Source: Gammaproteobacteria bacterium
Lineage (GTDB): Bacteria > Pseudomonadota > Gammaproteobacteria > Steroidobacterales > Rariloculaceae
DNA length: 64,000 nt
Direction: 5' to 3'
NCBI GenBank assembly: GCA_036381015.1
Contig: DASVDR010000010.1
Span: 100,399-164,398 of the forward strand
Shown here: positions 20,701-30,352 of the stretch, one piece after another
How the letters are laid out: every line of letters begins with the position of its first letter
Numbering within the stretch: the first letter of the stretch is position 1
Translations under genes and position numbers: made by a program
Notes under the pieces: model-generated
The model's database searches: none
Told to the model about the DNA's origin: nothing
What the model saw: only the letters and a program-made list of their open reading frames with translations

Positions 20701-22092
20701 ATGCCGAACGGACTCGTCACCGCTTCATACATCGGCGCCACGGTGCTGTTCATCCTCGCGCTCGGCGGTCTGAGCCATCAGGAAACCGCGCGACGCGGCA
20801 ACCTCTACGGGATGATCGGCATGGGGATCGCGCTGCTCGCGACCCTGTTCGGCGTCGTCACTGCCAACTACGGCCTGCTGCTCGTTGCGTTCGTCGTCGG
20901 CGGGGCCGCGGGCCTGGTGCTCGCGCGGCGTGTGCAGATGACGCAAATGCCCGAGCTCGTCGCGATCCTGCACAGCCTCGTCGGCCTCGCCGCCGTGCTC
21001 GTTGGTTTCGCGAACTTCATGGATCCGGCCGCGAAGCTCGCGGGCGTCGAGAAGACGATTCACGACGTCGAAACGTATCTCGGCATCCTGATCGGTGCCG
21101 TCACGTTCTCCGGGTCCGTGATCGCCTTCGGCAAGCTGAGCGGCAAGATCGGCGGCAAGCCGCTCGTTCTGCCCGCGCGCCATTGGCTGAACCTCGGCCT
21201 GCTCGTGCTCGCGATCTGGTTCGGCGGGTGGTTTCTCGACGCATCCGAGCACGGCGCGGGTCTCCTGCCGCTGCTCCTGATGACCGCGGTAGCGCTCCTC
21301 TTCGGCATCCACATGGTCATGGCGATCGGCGGCGCCGACATGCCGGTCGTGATCTCGATGCTGAACAGCTACTCCGGGTGGGCGGCGTCGGCCACCGGCT
21401 TCATGCTCGGCAACGATCTGCTGATCGTCACCGGCGCGCTCGTCGGCTCGAGCGGCGCGATCCTGAGCTACATCATGTGCCGGGCGATGAACCGGCGCTT
21501 CCTTTCGGTGATCGCCGGCGGATTCGGCACCGGCGGCGGGACGCCGGCAGCCGGCACGGCGGAGGCCGGCGAGGTGCATTCCCTCGAGCCCCCCGACGCC
21601 GCGGCGATGCTCGCCGACGCGAAGCACGTCGTGATCGTGCCGGGCTACGGGATGGCGGTCGCGCAGGCGCAGCACGCCGTCTACGAGCTGACGAAGCGGC
21701 TGCAGCAGCGGGGCGTCGACGTGCGCTTTGCGATCCATCCCGTCGCCGGCCGTATGCCGGGACACATGAACGTGCTGCTCGCGGAGGCGAACGTGCCGTA
21801 CGACATCGTTCACGAGATGGACGAGATCAACGACGATTTCCCCAACGTGGACGTCTCGATCGTGATCGGTGCGAACGATATCGTGAACCCGTCCGCGCAG
21901 GAGGTCCCGGACAGCCCGATCGCCGGGATGCCGGTGCTCGAGGTCTGGAAGGGCAGGACGACGTTCGTGCTGAAGCGCAGCATGGCGACGGGTTATGCCG
22001 GCGTCGAGAACCCGTTGTTCTTCAAGGACAACACGTACATGCTCTTCGGCGATGCGCGGGATACGTTGACGGCGCTGATCAGCGCGCTTTGA
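20701..22092 (+). CDS. pntB: NAD(P) transhydrogenase subunit beta
   Basis: Beta subunit with about eight to nine membrane helices (residues 1-270) and the NADP-binding domain III at the C terminus ([50 protein letters not shown]). 463 aa from ATG 20701, ten bases after the pntA stop with GGGAGACGCC as ribosome site; the frame is open upstream inside pntA without homology. Confidence 0.95.
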   Translation: MPNGLVTASYIGATVLFILALGGLSHQETARRGNLYGMIGMGIALLATLFGVVTANYGLLLVAFVVGGAAGLVLARRVQMTQMPELVAILHSLVGLAAVLVGFANFMDPAAKLAGVEKTIHDVETYLGILIGAVTFSGSVIAFGKLSGKIGGKPLVLPARHWLNLGLLVLAIWFGGWFLDASEHGAGLLPLLLMTAVALLFGIHMVMAIGGADMPVVISMLNSYSGWAASATGFMLGNDLLIVTGALVGSSGAILSYIMCRAMNRRFLSVIAGGFGTGGGTPAAGTAEAGEVHSLEPPDAAAMLADAKHVVIVPGYGMAVAQAQHAVYELTKRLQQRGVDVRFAIHPVAGRMPGHMNVLLAEANVPYDIVHEMDEINDDFPNVDVSIVIGANDIVNPSAQEVPDSPIAGMPVLEVWKGRTTFVLKRSMATGYAGVENPLFFKDNTYMLFGDARDTLTALISAL

Positions 22093-22183
22093 GAGGGCGT
22101 CCGCTGCGCGCCGCGCACGATGCAGCGCCGCGGCCGAGCGAGGCGGCTGCGGCGCATCGAACGACCCCGGGGGAGACGGCGTC

Positions 22184-24103
22184 ATGCCACGTTCACGACG
22201 CGGGCTTTGGATCGAGGCGCTGGCCGTCGTGACCGCGTCGTGGAGCGCGGCGGCGGCCGCGCAGCGGGTCTCGGGCGATGCGGGCGACTGGCCGATGTAC
22301 AACCGCGATTTGGCCGGCACGCGCCATTCGCCGCTGACCGAAATCACGCCGAGCAACGTCGCGACGCTGCAGCAAGCCTGGTCGTTCCGGCTAGGCGAGC
22401 ATCCGACCGCGGGCTCGATCTCCGGCGGATCCGAGCTGACTCCCGTCGTCGTCGACGGCGTGATGTATGCGACGACGCCCGACGCGGTCGTTGCGATCGA
22501 AGCGCACACCGGCCGCGAGATCTGGCGGCATTCGCTCGGCGAGCGCGTGCCGTCGAGACGCGGCCTCGCTTATTGGCCGGGCGGCGAAGGCGACGAGCCG
22601 CGCGTCTTCGTCACGTCCGGAGGCATGCTGCACGCGCTCGAAGCCGCCACGGGACGGCCGGCCGTCGGGTTCGGCGAGGCCGGAGCGGTGCGTATGCCGG
22701 TGAGCTACGACGGCGTGCCGACGGTGTTCGAGAGCCTGCTGATCGTCGGGTCGAACGGCCCGCCGGGCAGCGTGCGCGCATTCGACGCGCGCGACGGCGC
22801 CGAAGTGTGGGCGTTTCGGTCGGTTCCGCGCGCGGGCGAGACCGGGAACGACACATGGGAGAACGACGCGTGGCGGGACAATTCCGGCGCGCTCCATTGG
22901 GCCTTCTCGATGACGGTGGACGCGGAGCGGCGCACGCTCTATGCCGTGTTCGACGCGCCCGGCCCGTTCGACTACTACGGCGGCGATCGTCCCGGCGACA
23001 ACCTCTTCGGCAACTCGATCGTCGCGCTCGACGTCGATACCGGGGAGCGCAAGTGGCATTTCCAGGTCGTTCATCACGATTTGTGGGATTACGATCTGCC
23101 GGCGCCGCCGGGTCTGCTCGACGTGACGATCGAAGGCGAGCGCGTGCCGGTGCTCGCGCTCGCGGCGAAGACCGGCTACATGTACATCCTGAACCGGGAG
23201 ACCGGACGGCCGGTGTTCGGCATCGAGGAGCGCGAGGTGCCGCCGAGCGACGTGCCCGGCGAGCGCGCCTCGCCCACGCAGCCGATCCCGCTCGCACCGC
23301 CGCCGATCGCCCGCGTATCGTTCGCGCCCGACGACATCGTCACGGCGGAGGACACGACCGCGGAGCACGCGGCGTTTTGCCGCAAGCTCGCGGCCCGGAG
23401 CGGCGAGCTGGTCAACGAGGGGCCGTTCACGCCGTACGTTTACCGCGCGGCCGGTCGGCCGCCACGCTCGACGATCCTTTTCCCGGGCTCGATCGGCGGC
23501 GCGAATTGGGGCGGCACCGCATCGGATCCGTCGCTCGGCTACGTGTTCGTGAACACGCAGGACGAGGCGAGCATCGGCTGGATCGAAGCTTCGCCGCCGG
23601 GCTCGAGGCTCCCGTATCGGCGCAACAGCGCGGTCGGCCCGACGTCGCGGTTCCAGTGGTCGGAAGGCACGCCGGAGTCCGGCAACATCCTCGGCGCCGG
23701 CGAGCGTGCATGGCCGTGCCAAAAGCCGCCGTGGGGACGGCTCGTCGCCGTGAACGCCGCCACCGGCGAGATCGCATGGCAAGTGCCGCTCGGGATCACC
23801 GATACGCTGCCTCCCGAAAAGCAGCGGACCGGCCGGTTGAACATGGGCGGACCGATCACAACGGCGACCGGCCTCGTCTTCATCGGTGCGTCGAACGACC
23901 GGCGCTTTCGCGCCTTCGACTCGCGGACCGGAGAGGAGCTCTGGGTCGCGAAGCTCGACATGAGCGCGCACGCGGTGCCCGTCACGTATCTCGGCCGCGA
24001 CGGCAAGCAGTACGTCGCGATCACGGCCTCCGGCGCCGCCGCGATCGACGACCCGAGCCCTCCGAATGCCGATGCGATCGTCGCGTTCGCGCTGCCCCGC
24101 TGA
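22184..24103 (+). CDS. PQQ-dependent dehydrogenase (quinoprotein, glucose/alcohol dehydrogenase fold)
   Basis: 639 aa with a signal peptide (about 1-30, ending AAAAAQ), so periplasmic. The beta-propeller is recognisable from DWPMYNRDLAGTRHSPLTEIT, VYATTPD-like strands, GERKWHFQVVHHDLWDYDLPAPP, GSIGGANWGGTASDPSLGYVFVNT (split here only for reading) and NMGGPITTATGLVFIGAS, which are typical of membrane-type and soluble PQQ glucose dehydrogenases. No haem motif is present, so electrons must pass to quinone or to a separate cytochrome. Substrate unknown. It is followed by a palindromic repeat and a cytochrome-type lipoprotein. Confidence 0.85.
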   Translation: MPRSRRGLWIEALAVVTASWSAAAAAQRVSGDAGDWPMYNRDLAGTRHSPLTEITPSNVATLQQAWSFRLGEHPTAGSISGGSELTPVVVDGVMYATTPDAVVAIEAHTGREIWRHSLGERVPSRRGLAYWPGGEGDEPRVFVTSGGMLHALEAATGRPAVGFGEAGAVRMPVSYDGVPTVFESLLIVGSNGPPGSVRAFDARDGAEVWAFRSVPRAGETGNDTWENDAWRDNSGALHWAFSMTVDAERRTLYAVFDAPGPFDYYGGDRPGDNLFGNSIVALDVDTGERKWHFQVVHHDLWDYDLPAPPGLLDVTIEGERVPVLALAAKTGYMYILNRETGRPVFGIEEREVPPSDVPGERASPTQPIPLAPPPIARVSFAPDDIVTAEDTTAEHAAFCRKLAARSGELVNEGPFTPYVYRAAGRPPRSTILFPGSIGGANWGGTASDPSLGYVFVNTQDEASIGWIEASPPGSRLPYRRNSAVGPTSRFQWSEGTPESGNILGAGERAWPCQKPPWGRLVAVNAATGEIAWQVPLGITDTLPPEKQRTGRLNMGGPITTATGLVFIGASNDRRFRAFDSRTGEELWVAKLDMSAHAVPVTYLGRDGKQYVAITASGAAAIDDPSPPNADAIVAFALPR

Positions 24104-24170
24104 AAAAGGTGTCCGCTGAAAAAAAGTGTCAGACACCTTATTCGCCGAAAAATGGTGTCTGACACCTTTT
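24104..24170. repeat. Interspersed palindrome (GGTGTC-GACACC family), 2.5 copies
   Basis: A half copy (AAAAAGGTGTCC, from 24104), one copy with GTGTC-A-GACACC (24126-24137) and one with GGTGTC-T-GACACC (24154-24166) lie in tandem after the PQQ gene, the last followed by TTTTTCGTTTTTTC, which would make it a working terminator. The same core appears at 41577-41612 and 60218-60243. Confidence 0.85.
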
Positions 24171-24240
24171 TCGTTTTTTCGGATCCACGTCTTCGCGGTG
24201 GTACAGTTGGCGGAGCCGTTGCCGGGCCACGGAGCCAGAC

Positions 24241-26655
24241 GTGAAGCACTTCGTCATGCAGTCGGCGCCGATCGCCGCGTCCGCGCTGATTCTCGCGGGA
24301 TGCCAGCCGTCCGAAGCGGAGCGGATCGCGCGGCACACGGCCACGATCGACCGCTTCTGCACCGACTGTCACAACGACATCGAGCGTGAAGCCGACATGA
24401 CGCTCGAAGGGGCAGACCTCGCGCACGTCGCCGAGAATCCCGCGCTGTGGGAGAAGGTGATCGTGAAGCTCCGCGGGAATTTGATGCCGCCGCCCGGACG
24501 GCCGCGCCCCGAAGGCCGGGATGCCGACGCGTTCGTCGCCTACCTCGAGACCCGGCTCGACGCCGCCGCGGCACTCGATCCGGAGCCCGGGCCGGCCCCG
24601 ATCCATCGATTGAACCGCGCCGAGTACGGCAATGCGATCCGCGACCTCCTGGCGCTCGAGATCGATCCGGCCGAGCTCTTGCCCGCCGACGACGAAGCCT
24701 ACGGCTTCGACAACATCGCGGACGTCCTGCGCGTGTCGCCGTCGCTGCTCGAGCAATACCTCTCCGCGGCGTCGAAGATCGCGGCGCTCGCCGTCGGCGA
24801 TCCGAGCACGCCGCTCGTGACCCGCGTCTACCGCGCGCCGCCCGATCTCGCGCAGCGCGAGCACATCGAAGGCCTGCCGCTCGGCACCCGCGGAGGCATG
24901 CGCTTTCGGCACAACTTTCCGCTGGATGCCGAGTACGACTTCAACGTCTTTCTGCTGCGCAACATCGTCGGCTACATGAAGGGGCTCGAGTGGCCGCACG
25001 AGCTCGAGATCTCGGTCGACGGCGAGCGCGTGTTTCATGCGCAGGTCGGCGGCGAGGCCGACAATGCGATGTCCGACGCGAACTTCTCGGCCGCGGCCGA
25101 CGCGATCGATCGGCGGCTGCGGACCCGCGTCTTCGTCACGGCCGGCCCGCACGACGTGGTGGTCGCGTTCGTCAGAAAGAGCGCGGCCGAGACGCACGAG
25201 CCGCTCGAGCTGCACACGCGCGACCTCGACCTGCAGAACATGAACGGCGTACCGCTGCTCGATTACGTCAACGTCACCGGTCCGTACGAGCCCCGCGGCC
25301 GAGGCGCCACGCCGAGCCGCGAGCGCATCTTCACGTGCCGTCCGGCGAGCGAGGCCGACGAGCTGCCGTGCGCCGAGAAGATTCTTTCGACGCTCGCGCG
25401 GCGCGCGTACCGCCGGCCGGCCACGGAGGAGGACATCGGGCTGCTCCTCCGCTTCTTCGAGTCGGGCCGCGCTCGCGGCGACTTCGACGCCGGCATCCAG
25501 AACGCGCTGCGCGTGATGCTCGCGAACCCGGCGTTTCTCTATCGGAGCGAGCCCGATCCCGACGGCGTTGCGCCCGGCAGCGTCTATCCCGTCGACGATC
25601 TCGCGCTCGCCTCGAGGCTGTCGTTCTTCCTGTGGAGCAGTCTGCCGGACGAGGAGCTGTTGGGCCTCGCCGAGCGGCACGAGCTTTCGGACCCGGCGGT
25701 CTATGAAGCGCAGGTGCGCCGCATGCTCGCGGACCCGCGGTCGCATGCGCTCGTCGAGAACTTCGCCGGGCAATGGCTGTTCCTGCGCAACCTGCGCAGC
25801 GCGCGGCCGGGCGTCGAGGAGTTTCCGAACTTCGACGAGAACCTGCGGCGCTCGATGCGGCGGGAGACGGAGCTCTTCTTCGAGAGCATCATTCGCGAGG
25901 ACCGCAACGTGATGGATCTCCTCACGGCGGACTACACGTTCGTGAACGAGCGGCTCGCGCGCCACTACGGGATCCCCGGGATCTACGGCAGCCATTTCCG
26001 TCGGATCCACGTGCCGAACGACGCGCGGCGCGGGCTCCTCGGGCAGGGCAGCATCCTCACGATCACGTCGTACCCGAACCGCACGTCGCCGGTCCTGAGG
26101 GGCAAGTGGATCATGGTGAACGTGCTCGGCACGCCGCCGCCGGCCCCGCCGCCGAACGTGCCGGCGCTCGACGAGAACGAGCCGGGCGGCGTCGCGCGCT
26201 CCGTGCGGCAGCGGCTCCAGGATCACCGCGAGAACCCGGTTTGCGCGTCGTGCCACGACATCCTCGATCCGCTCGGGCTCGCCCTCGAGAACTTCGACGC
26301 GGTCGGCCGCTGGCGCACGGTCGAGCCGGGCGGCGAGATCGACGCGTCCGGGCGCCTTGCGGACGGCACGCTCGTGAACGGACCCAGCGAGCTCCGCGAG
26401 GCGCTGTCGGCGGAGCCCGAGCAGTTCGTCGGCGTGCTCGTCGAGAAGCTGCTGACGTACGCGCTCGGCCGCGGCCTCGAGCCGTACGACATGCCGGCCG
26501 TGCGGAAGATCGTCCGCGACGCCGAGGACGACGACTACCGCTTCTCCTCGCTGATCCTCGGAATCACGAACTGCACGCCGTTCAGACTGAGGCGGGCCGC
26601 GCGCGAGCCGAGCCCCGCGGGCCCGGAGCCCGGCGTGACGACCGCCGCGAGGTAG
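24241..26655 (+). CDS. DUF1592/DUF1588/DUF1585 cytochrome-type lipoprotein
   Basis: 804 aa, GTG start. A lipoprotein signal (LILAGC, Cys21) and a haem motif CTDCH at 40-44 mark the planctomycete-type cytochrome domain. Then follow DUF1587 (HRLNRAEYGNAIRDLL), DUF1595, DUF1592 (ASRLSFFLWSSLPDEELL), DUF1588 with a second CxxCH (CASCH at 668-672, DILDPLGLALENFDAVGRW) and DUF1585 at the end. Such proteins are predicted periplasmic redox or polymer-degradation components and are usually paired with a DUF1552 protein; none is present here. It follows the PQQ dehydrogenase by 137 bp, so it might take its electrons (inference). Confidence 0.88.
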   Translation: MKHFVMQSAPIAASALILAGCQPSEAERIARHTATIDRFCTDCHNDIEREADMTLEGADLAHVAENPALWEKVIVKLRGNLMPPPGRPRPEGRDADAFVAYLETRLDAAAALDPEPGPAPIHRLNRAEYGNAIRDLLALEIDPAELLPADDEAYGFDNIADVLRVSPSLLEQYLSAASKIAALAVGDPSTPLVTRVYRAPPDLAQREHIEGLPLGTRGGMRFRHNFPLDAEYDFNVFLLRNIVGYMKGLEWPHELEISVDGERVFHAQVGGEADNAMSDANFSAAADAIDRRLRTRVFVTAGPHDVVVAFVRKSAAETHEPLELHTRDLDLQNMNGVPLLDYVNVTGPYEPRGRGATPSRERIFTCRPASEADELPCAEKILSTLARRAYRRPATEEDIGLLLRFFESGRARGDFDAGIQNALRVMLANPAFLYRSEPDPDGVAPGSVYPVDDLALASRLSFFLWSSLPDEELLGLAERHELSDPAVYEAQVRRMLADPRSHALVENFAGQWLFLRNLRSARPGVEEFPNFDENLRRSMRRETELFFESIIREDRNVMDLLTADYTFVNERLARHYGIPGIYGSHFRRIHVPNDARRGLLGQGSILTITSYPNRTSPVLRGKWIMVNVLGTPPPAPPPNVPALDENEPGGVARSVRQRLQDHRENPVCASCHDILDPLGLALENFDAVGRWRTVEPGGEIDASGRLADGTLVNGPSELREALSAEPEQFVGVLVEKLLTYALGRGLEPYDMPAVRKIVRDAEDDDYRFSSLILGITNCTPFRLRRAAREPSPAGPEPGVTTAAR

Positions 26656-26659
26656 GCTG

Positions 26660-27769
26660 TTGCGAGTCGAGGGAACGAATCCGCGGCGCCCGCCGTTCCG
26701 GGCAGATCATGTCGGCAGCCTGCTGCGGCCGCGCAGCCTGCTCGAGATGAGGGCGCGCGTCGACAGGGGGGAGGAGAGCATCGAAGCCCTGCGGGCCCAC
26801 GAGGACGATTGCATTCGCCGGGTCGTCGGGCTCCAGGAGTCGATCGGGCTCGAAGCGGTCACCGACGGCGAGTATCGGCGGGAAAGCTTCCACGGCGACT
26901 TCTTGCGCCGAATCGACGGGGTCGAGTTCAAGCAGGTCGGCCGGCCCGGCGATTCGGGCAAGGCGCCGTTCGTCGCCGTCGTCTCCGCGAAGATGCGGCG
27001 TCCGCCGGACGGTATCGAGGTCGAGAACTTTCGCTTCCTGCACTCCGTCACGAATCGTACCGCGAAGCAAACGATTCCGTCGCCGACGATGGTGCATTTT
27101 CGCGGCGGGAGGCAGGCCATCGATGCGGTCGCATACCCGGAGATCGAGGAGTTCTTCGACGATCTCGCGAGGATCTACCGCGAGGAGATCGCCGCGCTCG
27201 CCGTGGCCGGATGCCGCTACCTCCAGCTCGACGACACGAACCTGGCTTATCTCTGCGACGAGCGCATTCGCGCGCAGGTGCGCGGCCGGGGCGAGGATAT
27301 CGACCGCCTGCCGCATGACTACGCAAGGCTCATCAACGCCTCGCTCGCCGGGCGGCCGGACGACATGGGCGTCTGCATCCATCTCTGCCGCGGCAACGCC
27401 CGCAGCCGCTGGTTCGCCGAAGGCGGTTACGAGCCGGTGGCCGAGATCGTGTTCAACGAGATCGACGTCGACGGCTTTTTTCTCGAGTACGACGACGAGC
27501 GCTCGGGCGACTTTTCACCGTTACGCTTCGTGCCGCCGGGCAAGAGGGTCGTCCTCGGCCTCGTGACCACGAAGCGCGGAGCGCTCGAGAGCCGCGACGA
27601 GATCATGCGCCGTGTCGACGAGGCGGCGCGCCACGTTCCGTTGGAGCAGCTGTGCCTCTCGCCGCAGTGCGGCTTTGCGAGCGCGATGCAAGGCAATCTG
27701 CTCTCGGAGGACGAGCAGAAGGCCAAGCTCGCGCTCGTCGTCGAGCTTGCCCGGGAAATCTGGGGTTGA
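26660..27769 (+). CDS. MetE C-terminal-like (cobalamin-independent) methyltransferase, single domain
   Basis: 369 aa, TTG start four bases after the previous stop with GAGGTAG as ribosome site. It matches the catalytic half of cobalamin-independent methionine synthase: the N-terminal RADHVGSLLRP, the QLDDTNLAY strand, zinc ligands His241 and Cys243 in CIHLCRGN, and Cys337 in LSPQCGFAS. The N-terminal half of MetE is absent, as in YxjG-type proteins, which accept other methyl donors. Next to a LigJ-like gene it might serve methyl transfer from methoxylated aromatics; this is inference. Confidence 0.8.
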   Translation: MRVEGTNPRRPPFRADHVGSLLRPRSLLEMRARVDRGEESIEALRAHEDDCIRRVVGLQESIGLEAVTDGEYRRESFHGDFLRRIDGVEFKQVGRPGDSGKAPFVAVVSAKMRRPPDGIEVENFRFLHSVTNRTAKQTIPSPTMVHFRGGRQAIDAVAYPEIEEFFDDLARIYREEIAALAVAGCRYLQLDDTNLAYLCDERIRAQVRGRGEDIDRLPHDYARLINASLAGRPDDMGVCIHLCRGNARSRWFAEGGYEPVAEIVFNEIDVDGFFLEYDDERSGDFSPLRFVPPGKRVVLGLVTTKRGALESRDEIMRRVDEAARHVPLEQLCLSPQCGFASAMQGNLLSEDEQKAKLALVVELAREIWG

Positions 27770-27806
27770 CCGCGGCGCCGCAGCCCGCTGCGCGCGGCTT
27801 ACGGCC

Positions 27807-28169
27807 CTAGTCTTCTTGCCCTTCGGCCGGCGCTTCCACGGTAGGGGCCGACGGGAAGCGGGTGTTGAACCAGCGCTGCACCGCTTCCGCTTCCGCCACG
27901 GCGCGGTTGTTGCGCTGCACCATGATTTGCCGATACAGCTCGGACGCCTGGTCGCCGCCGGCCGACTCGAGCTCGTCGCGGATACACTCGACGTACTCCT
28001 GCATCGCCTGGAAGTACTCCTGCGTCTCCTCGAGAATCTCGTCTTCCCGGCCCGCGACATCCTCCTCCGCCCCCGGAAGCATTACGAGCGGAGGCTGCTC
28101 GCAATCGGCGAAGGCCGGCAGAGACAGAATGCCGATCAGAAGGGCGGGGAACGTCGTCGGAGATCTCAT
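27807..28169 (-). CDS. Small secreted protein of unknown function
   Basis: 120 aa. Sec signal peptide (MRSPTTFPALLIGILSLPAFA), then an acidic helical protein (EDEILEETQEYFQAMQEYVECIRDELES). Two Cys remain after cleavage (in DCEQPP and VECIRDE) and could form a disulfide. I do not recognise the family. It is the last gene of the minus-strand series DUF6152, secreted 263-aa protein, ligJ, though 179 bp separate it from ligJ. Confidence 0.7.
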   Translation of the reverse strand: MRSPTTFPALLIGILSLPAFADCEQPPLVMLPGAEEDVAGREDEILEETQEYFQAMQEYVECIRDELESAGGDQASELYRQIMVQRNNRAVAEAEAVQRWFNTRFPSAPTVEAPAEGQED

Positions 28170-28348
28170 TCGGGCTCCTCCCGGTGCCGTTTTGGACGGT
28201 TGACGGTAGCACAAGGCCCGAAACCTCACTACTGGCTGCCCACGCGCCGCGCCGCGGGCCTCGGCACCGGCGGGTGGAACGCTTACGGGAAACGGCGCTG
28301 CGCGCGGGCGCGTCGGATAGGAGATGTCGCCGCGCGCCGACGCCGCGG

Positions 28349-29383
28349 TCAGCCGGCGGCAGCAGCGGCCGCGCGCGCGGGATCGAGCCGGAACAGCTGC
28401 CGGGCGTTCTTCTCCAGAATCTTTTCCTTGTCTTCGGCCGACAGCCAGTCGAAGCCGCGGATCAGCGGGACGATGTTGTCGAACGTCAGCCCCGTGTCGG
28501 GGTTGATCGCGGAACCGACCCCGGGGCATTCGGCGCCGTAGAGCACGCGGTCGACCCCCACGGTCTTGATCAGCAGCTCGAGGGCTTCGGCCGTGTAGAG
28601 CACGGTATCGAAGTAGAGGCGGCGCAGACGGTCGCGAAAGCGCTCGCCTTCCCGGCGGGCGGAAGCCGAATCGAAACGGCCGAGCTGGAACGGAATTGCT
28701 CCGCCGCCGTGCGAGATCAGGATCTTCAAATCGGGAAAATCGTCGAGCACCGACGAGTTGACGAGCCCGTAGGTGGCCGTGGTCTCCTCGTTGATGAAGT
28801 GCAGCGTGTAAGGCTCGCGCTCGGGCTCGCGGGACCCCGTGGCATGCACGTGCGCGACGACGTCGAGCTCGCAAAGCTTCTCGTAGAGCGGATACCAGTA
28901 CCGGTCGCCGAGCGGAGGGGCCTTCACGCCGCCGTTTTCGTACGGGTCCGGGTTCAGCACGCAGCCCTTGAAGCCGAGCTCGGTGACGCACCGCTCGAGC
29001 TCGGGCAGACAATCCTCGATCGGCGCGCCGGCAACCTGAGGCAAGCCGGCGATGCCGTAGAACTTGTCCGGCATGAGCTGACAGCTGCGGTGGATCAGGT
29101 TGTTCGTGACTTCCGTCCAGTCATGCACGATCGCGGCCGGCTTCTCGGAATGCATCATCTGAAAGGGCCGCGGCGAGATGCATTGCATGTCGATCCCGCA
29201 GGCCTTCATGTGATCGAGATGGCCGGTGGGCGCCATCTCCTTGGCCTTCCACGCAGCAAGAATTTCCTCGTCGCTCAAGCGCAGGCCGCCGCGGCCGTGG
29301 GACCCTCGATGGGATACGAGCCCTGCTTTGTACGCCCAGTACGCTTTCGGGCCGGACACGTGAGCATGACAGTCGATGATCAT
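28349..29383 (-). CDS. ligJ: 4-oxalomesaconate hydratase (LigJ-like, amidohydrolase 2 family)
   Basis: 344 aa, close to the size of Sphingobium LigJ, which hydrates 4-oxalomesaconate in the protocatechuate 4,5-cleavage and gallate pathways. It keeps the LigJ landmarks: MIIDCHAHVSG with metal ligands His6 and His8, HRGSHGRGG, ISPRPFQMM, GLPQVAG, NPDPYENGG, HVHATGS (His), SHGGGAIPFQLGRF and YGAECPGVGS. No ligABC, ligI or ligK homologue is nearby, so another substrate is possible. The nearest LysR regulator is at 31012; LigR-like control is plausible but unproven. Confidence 0.82.
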   Translation of the reverse strand: MIIDCHAHVSGPKAYWAYKAGLVSHRGSHGRGGLRLSDEEILAAWKAKEMAPTGHLDHMKACGIDMQCISPRPFQMMHSEKPAAIVHDWTEVTNNLIHRSCQLMPDKFYGIAGLPQVAGAPIEDCLPELERCVTELGFKGCVLNPDPYENGGVKAPPLGDRYWYPLYEKLCELDVVAHVHATGSREPEREPYTLHFINEETTATYGLVNSSVLDDFPDLKILISHGGGAIPFQLGRFDSASARREGERFRDRLRRLYFDTVLYTAEALELLIKTVGVDRVLYGAECPGVGSAINPDTGLTFDNIVPLIRGFDWLSAEDKEKILEKNARQLFRLDPARAAAAAAG

Positions 29384-29489
29384 TGTATTCGCGTCTTTCC
29401 TTTGGCTGTTTCGAGCGCCGGCGCATCGCCGTGCCGGCCGTGCCCGGCGGAAGGACAGGCCCGCGTTGCCGCGCGAGACGCTCGTTTCG

Positions 29490-30281
29490 TCACTGCCCGA
29501 CCATATGGTACTGGTCGCGATTGTTCTCGTGACAGAAGTACTCGATGAATTCCGAGTCCGGCTCCCAGGTCTTGGTCCACACCGCCGTCCATGGACGTGT
29601 ATACGCATGCGGGTCGTCGATGGTCACCTCGTAGCGGAGCGTGTTCAGATCCGGACGCGAAATGCGCTCGATCAGATGCAAAGCTTCCGTGTGGGGGTAA
29701 CCCTCACGGTGTATCCAGAAGCGCTCGTTGAATCCGACCGTGTCGACGACGAGCGTATCGCCTTCCCAGTGACCGACCGAGTGGCCGAAGTAGCTCGGGT
29801 TGAACAGATCCGGGTCCGGATGGGGCCGCCCGTCCATGTAGATCTCGCGCCACGGGCGAGTGGATCCGCCGGAAAGGATGAAGATGCGCTTCATTCGCGG
29901 CACCTGCACGATCTGCAGCCCGAACGGCACCGCGAATTGACGCGGCCCGCCCGGAGGGGCGCAGCGCACGTGCGGATCGTCCTTCGCGAGCGTCTTTTGT
30001 CGATAGTCGTACAGCGCGCGCGCCCACGGCTTGAACGGGATCTGATCGGCCGGAGGATAGTCGGCGCCGCCGACCATCGGGCCGGGGCCGCGGCCCCAGT
30101 AGCCCTTGCCGTCCTCCAGCGGCCCGAGATTCGGCGTGCCGTCGGGCAGACGGGGCGTCGGCGGCGCAGTCGCGCTCTCCTTCCCGTCTTGCGCGAACGC
30201 GCCGGTTCCCGCCTGTGACAGAGCGAGAGCCGCGAGCGCCACGGATGCGAGCCGGATCGCGCGGTAACGCGTTGAGTGCAT
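29490..30281 (-). CDS. Secreted protein, paralogue 1 of a three-copy family
   Basis: 263 aa. Signal peptide to about residue 30 (ending GAFAQ), a Pro-rich neck (PPTPRLPDGTPNLG) and one domain with PWARALYDYRQ, KDDPHVRC, MDGRPHPDP, YFGHSVGHWEGDTLVVDTV, GFNERFW, HTEALHLIERISRPD and TIDDPHAYTRPWT. The same motifs occur in the genes at 35877 and 37217. No function is known to me; many polar and aromatic residues suggest a beta-rich binding or hydrolytic domain. It lies 71 bp after a DUF6152 gene and 106 bp before ligJ, all on one strand. Confidence 0.75.
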   Translation of the reverse strand: MHSTRYRAIRLASVALAALALSQAGTGAFAQDGKESATAPPTPRLPDGTPNLGPLEDGKGYWGRGPGPMVGGADYPPADQIPFKPWARALYDYRQKTLAKDDPHVRCAPPGGPRQFAVPFGLQIVQVPRMKRIFILSGGSTRPWREIYMDGRPHPDPDLFNPSYFGHSVGHWEGDTLVVDTVGFNERFWIHREGYPHTEALHLIERISRPDLNTLRYEVTIDDPHAYTRPWTAVWTKTWEPDSEFIEYFCHENNRDQYHMVGQ

Positions 30282-30352
30282 GCTCAGTCTCCTCGAGCTT
30301 ATCGATAGCCGCACGTCGGAAAGGGGAACGGCGAGGCGACGCGGTCCCCGGG

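Noticed and set aside
26660-27769. Full methionine synthase MetE
   Set aside because: Only the C-terminal catalytic half is present at about half the MetE length; the N-terminal domain is absent, so ordinary methionine synthesis is not assumed.
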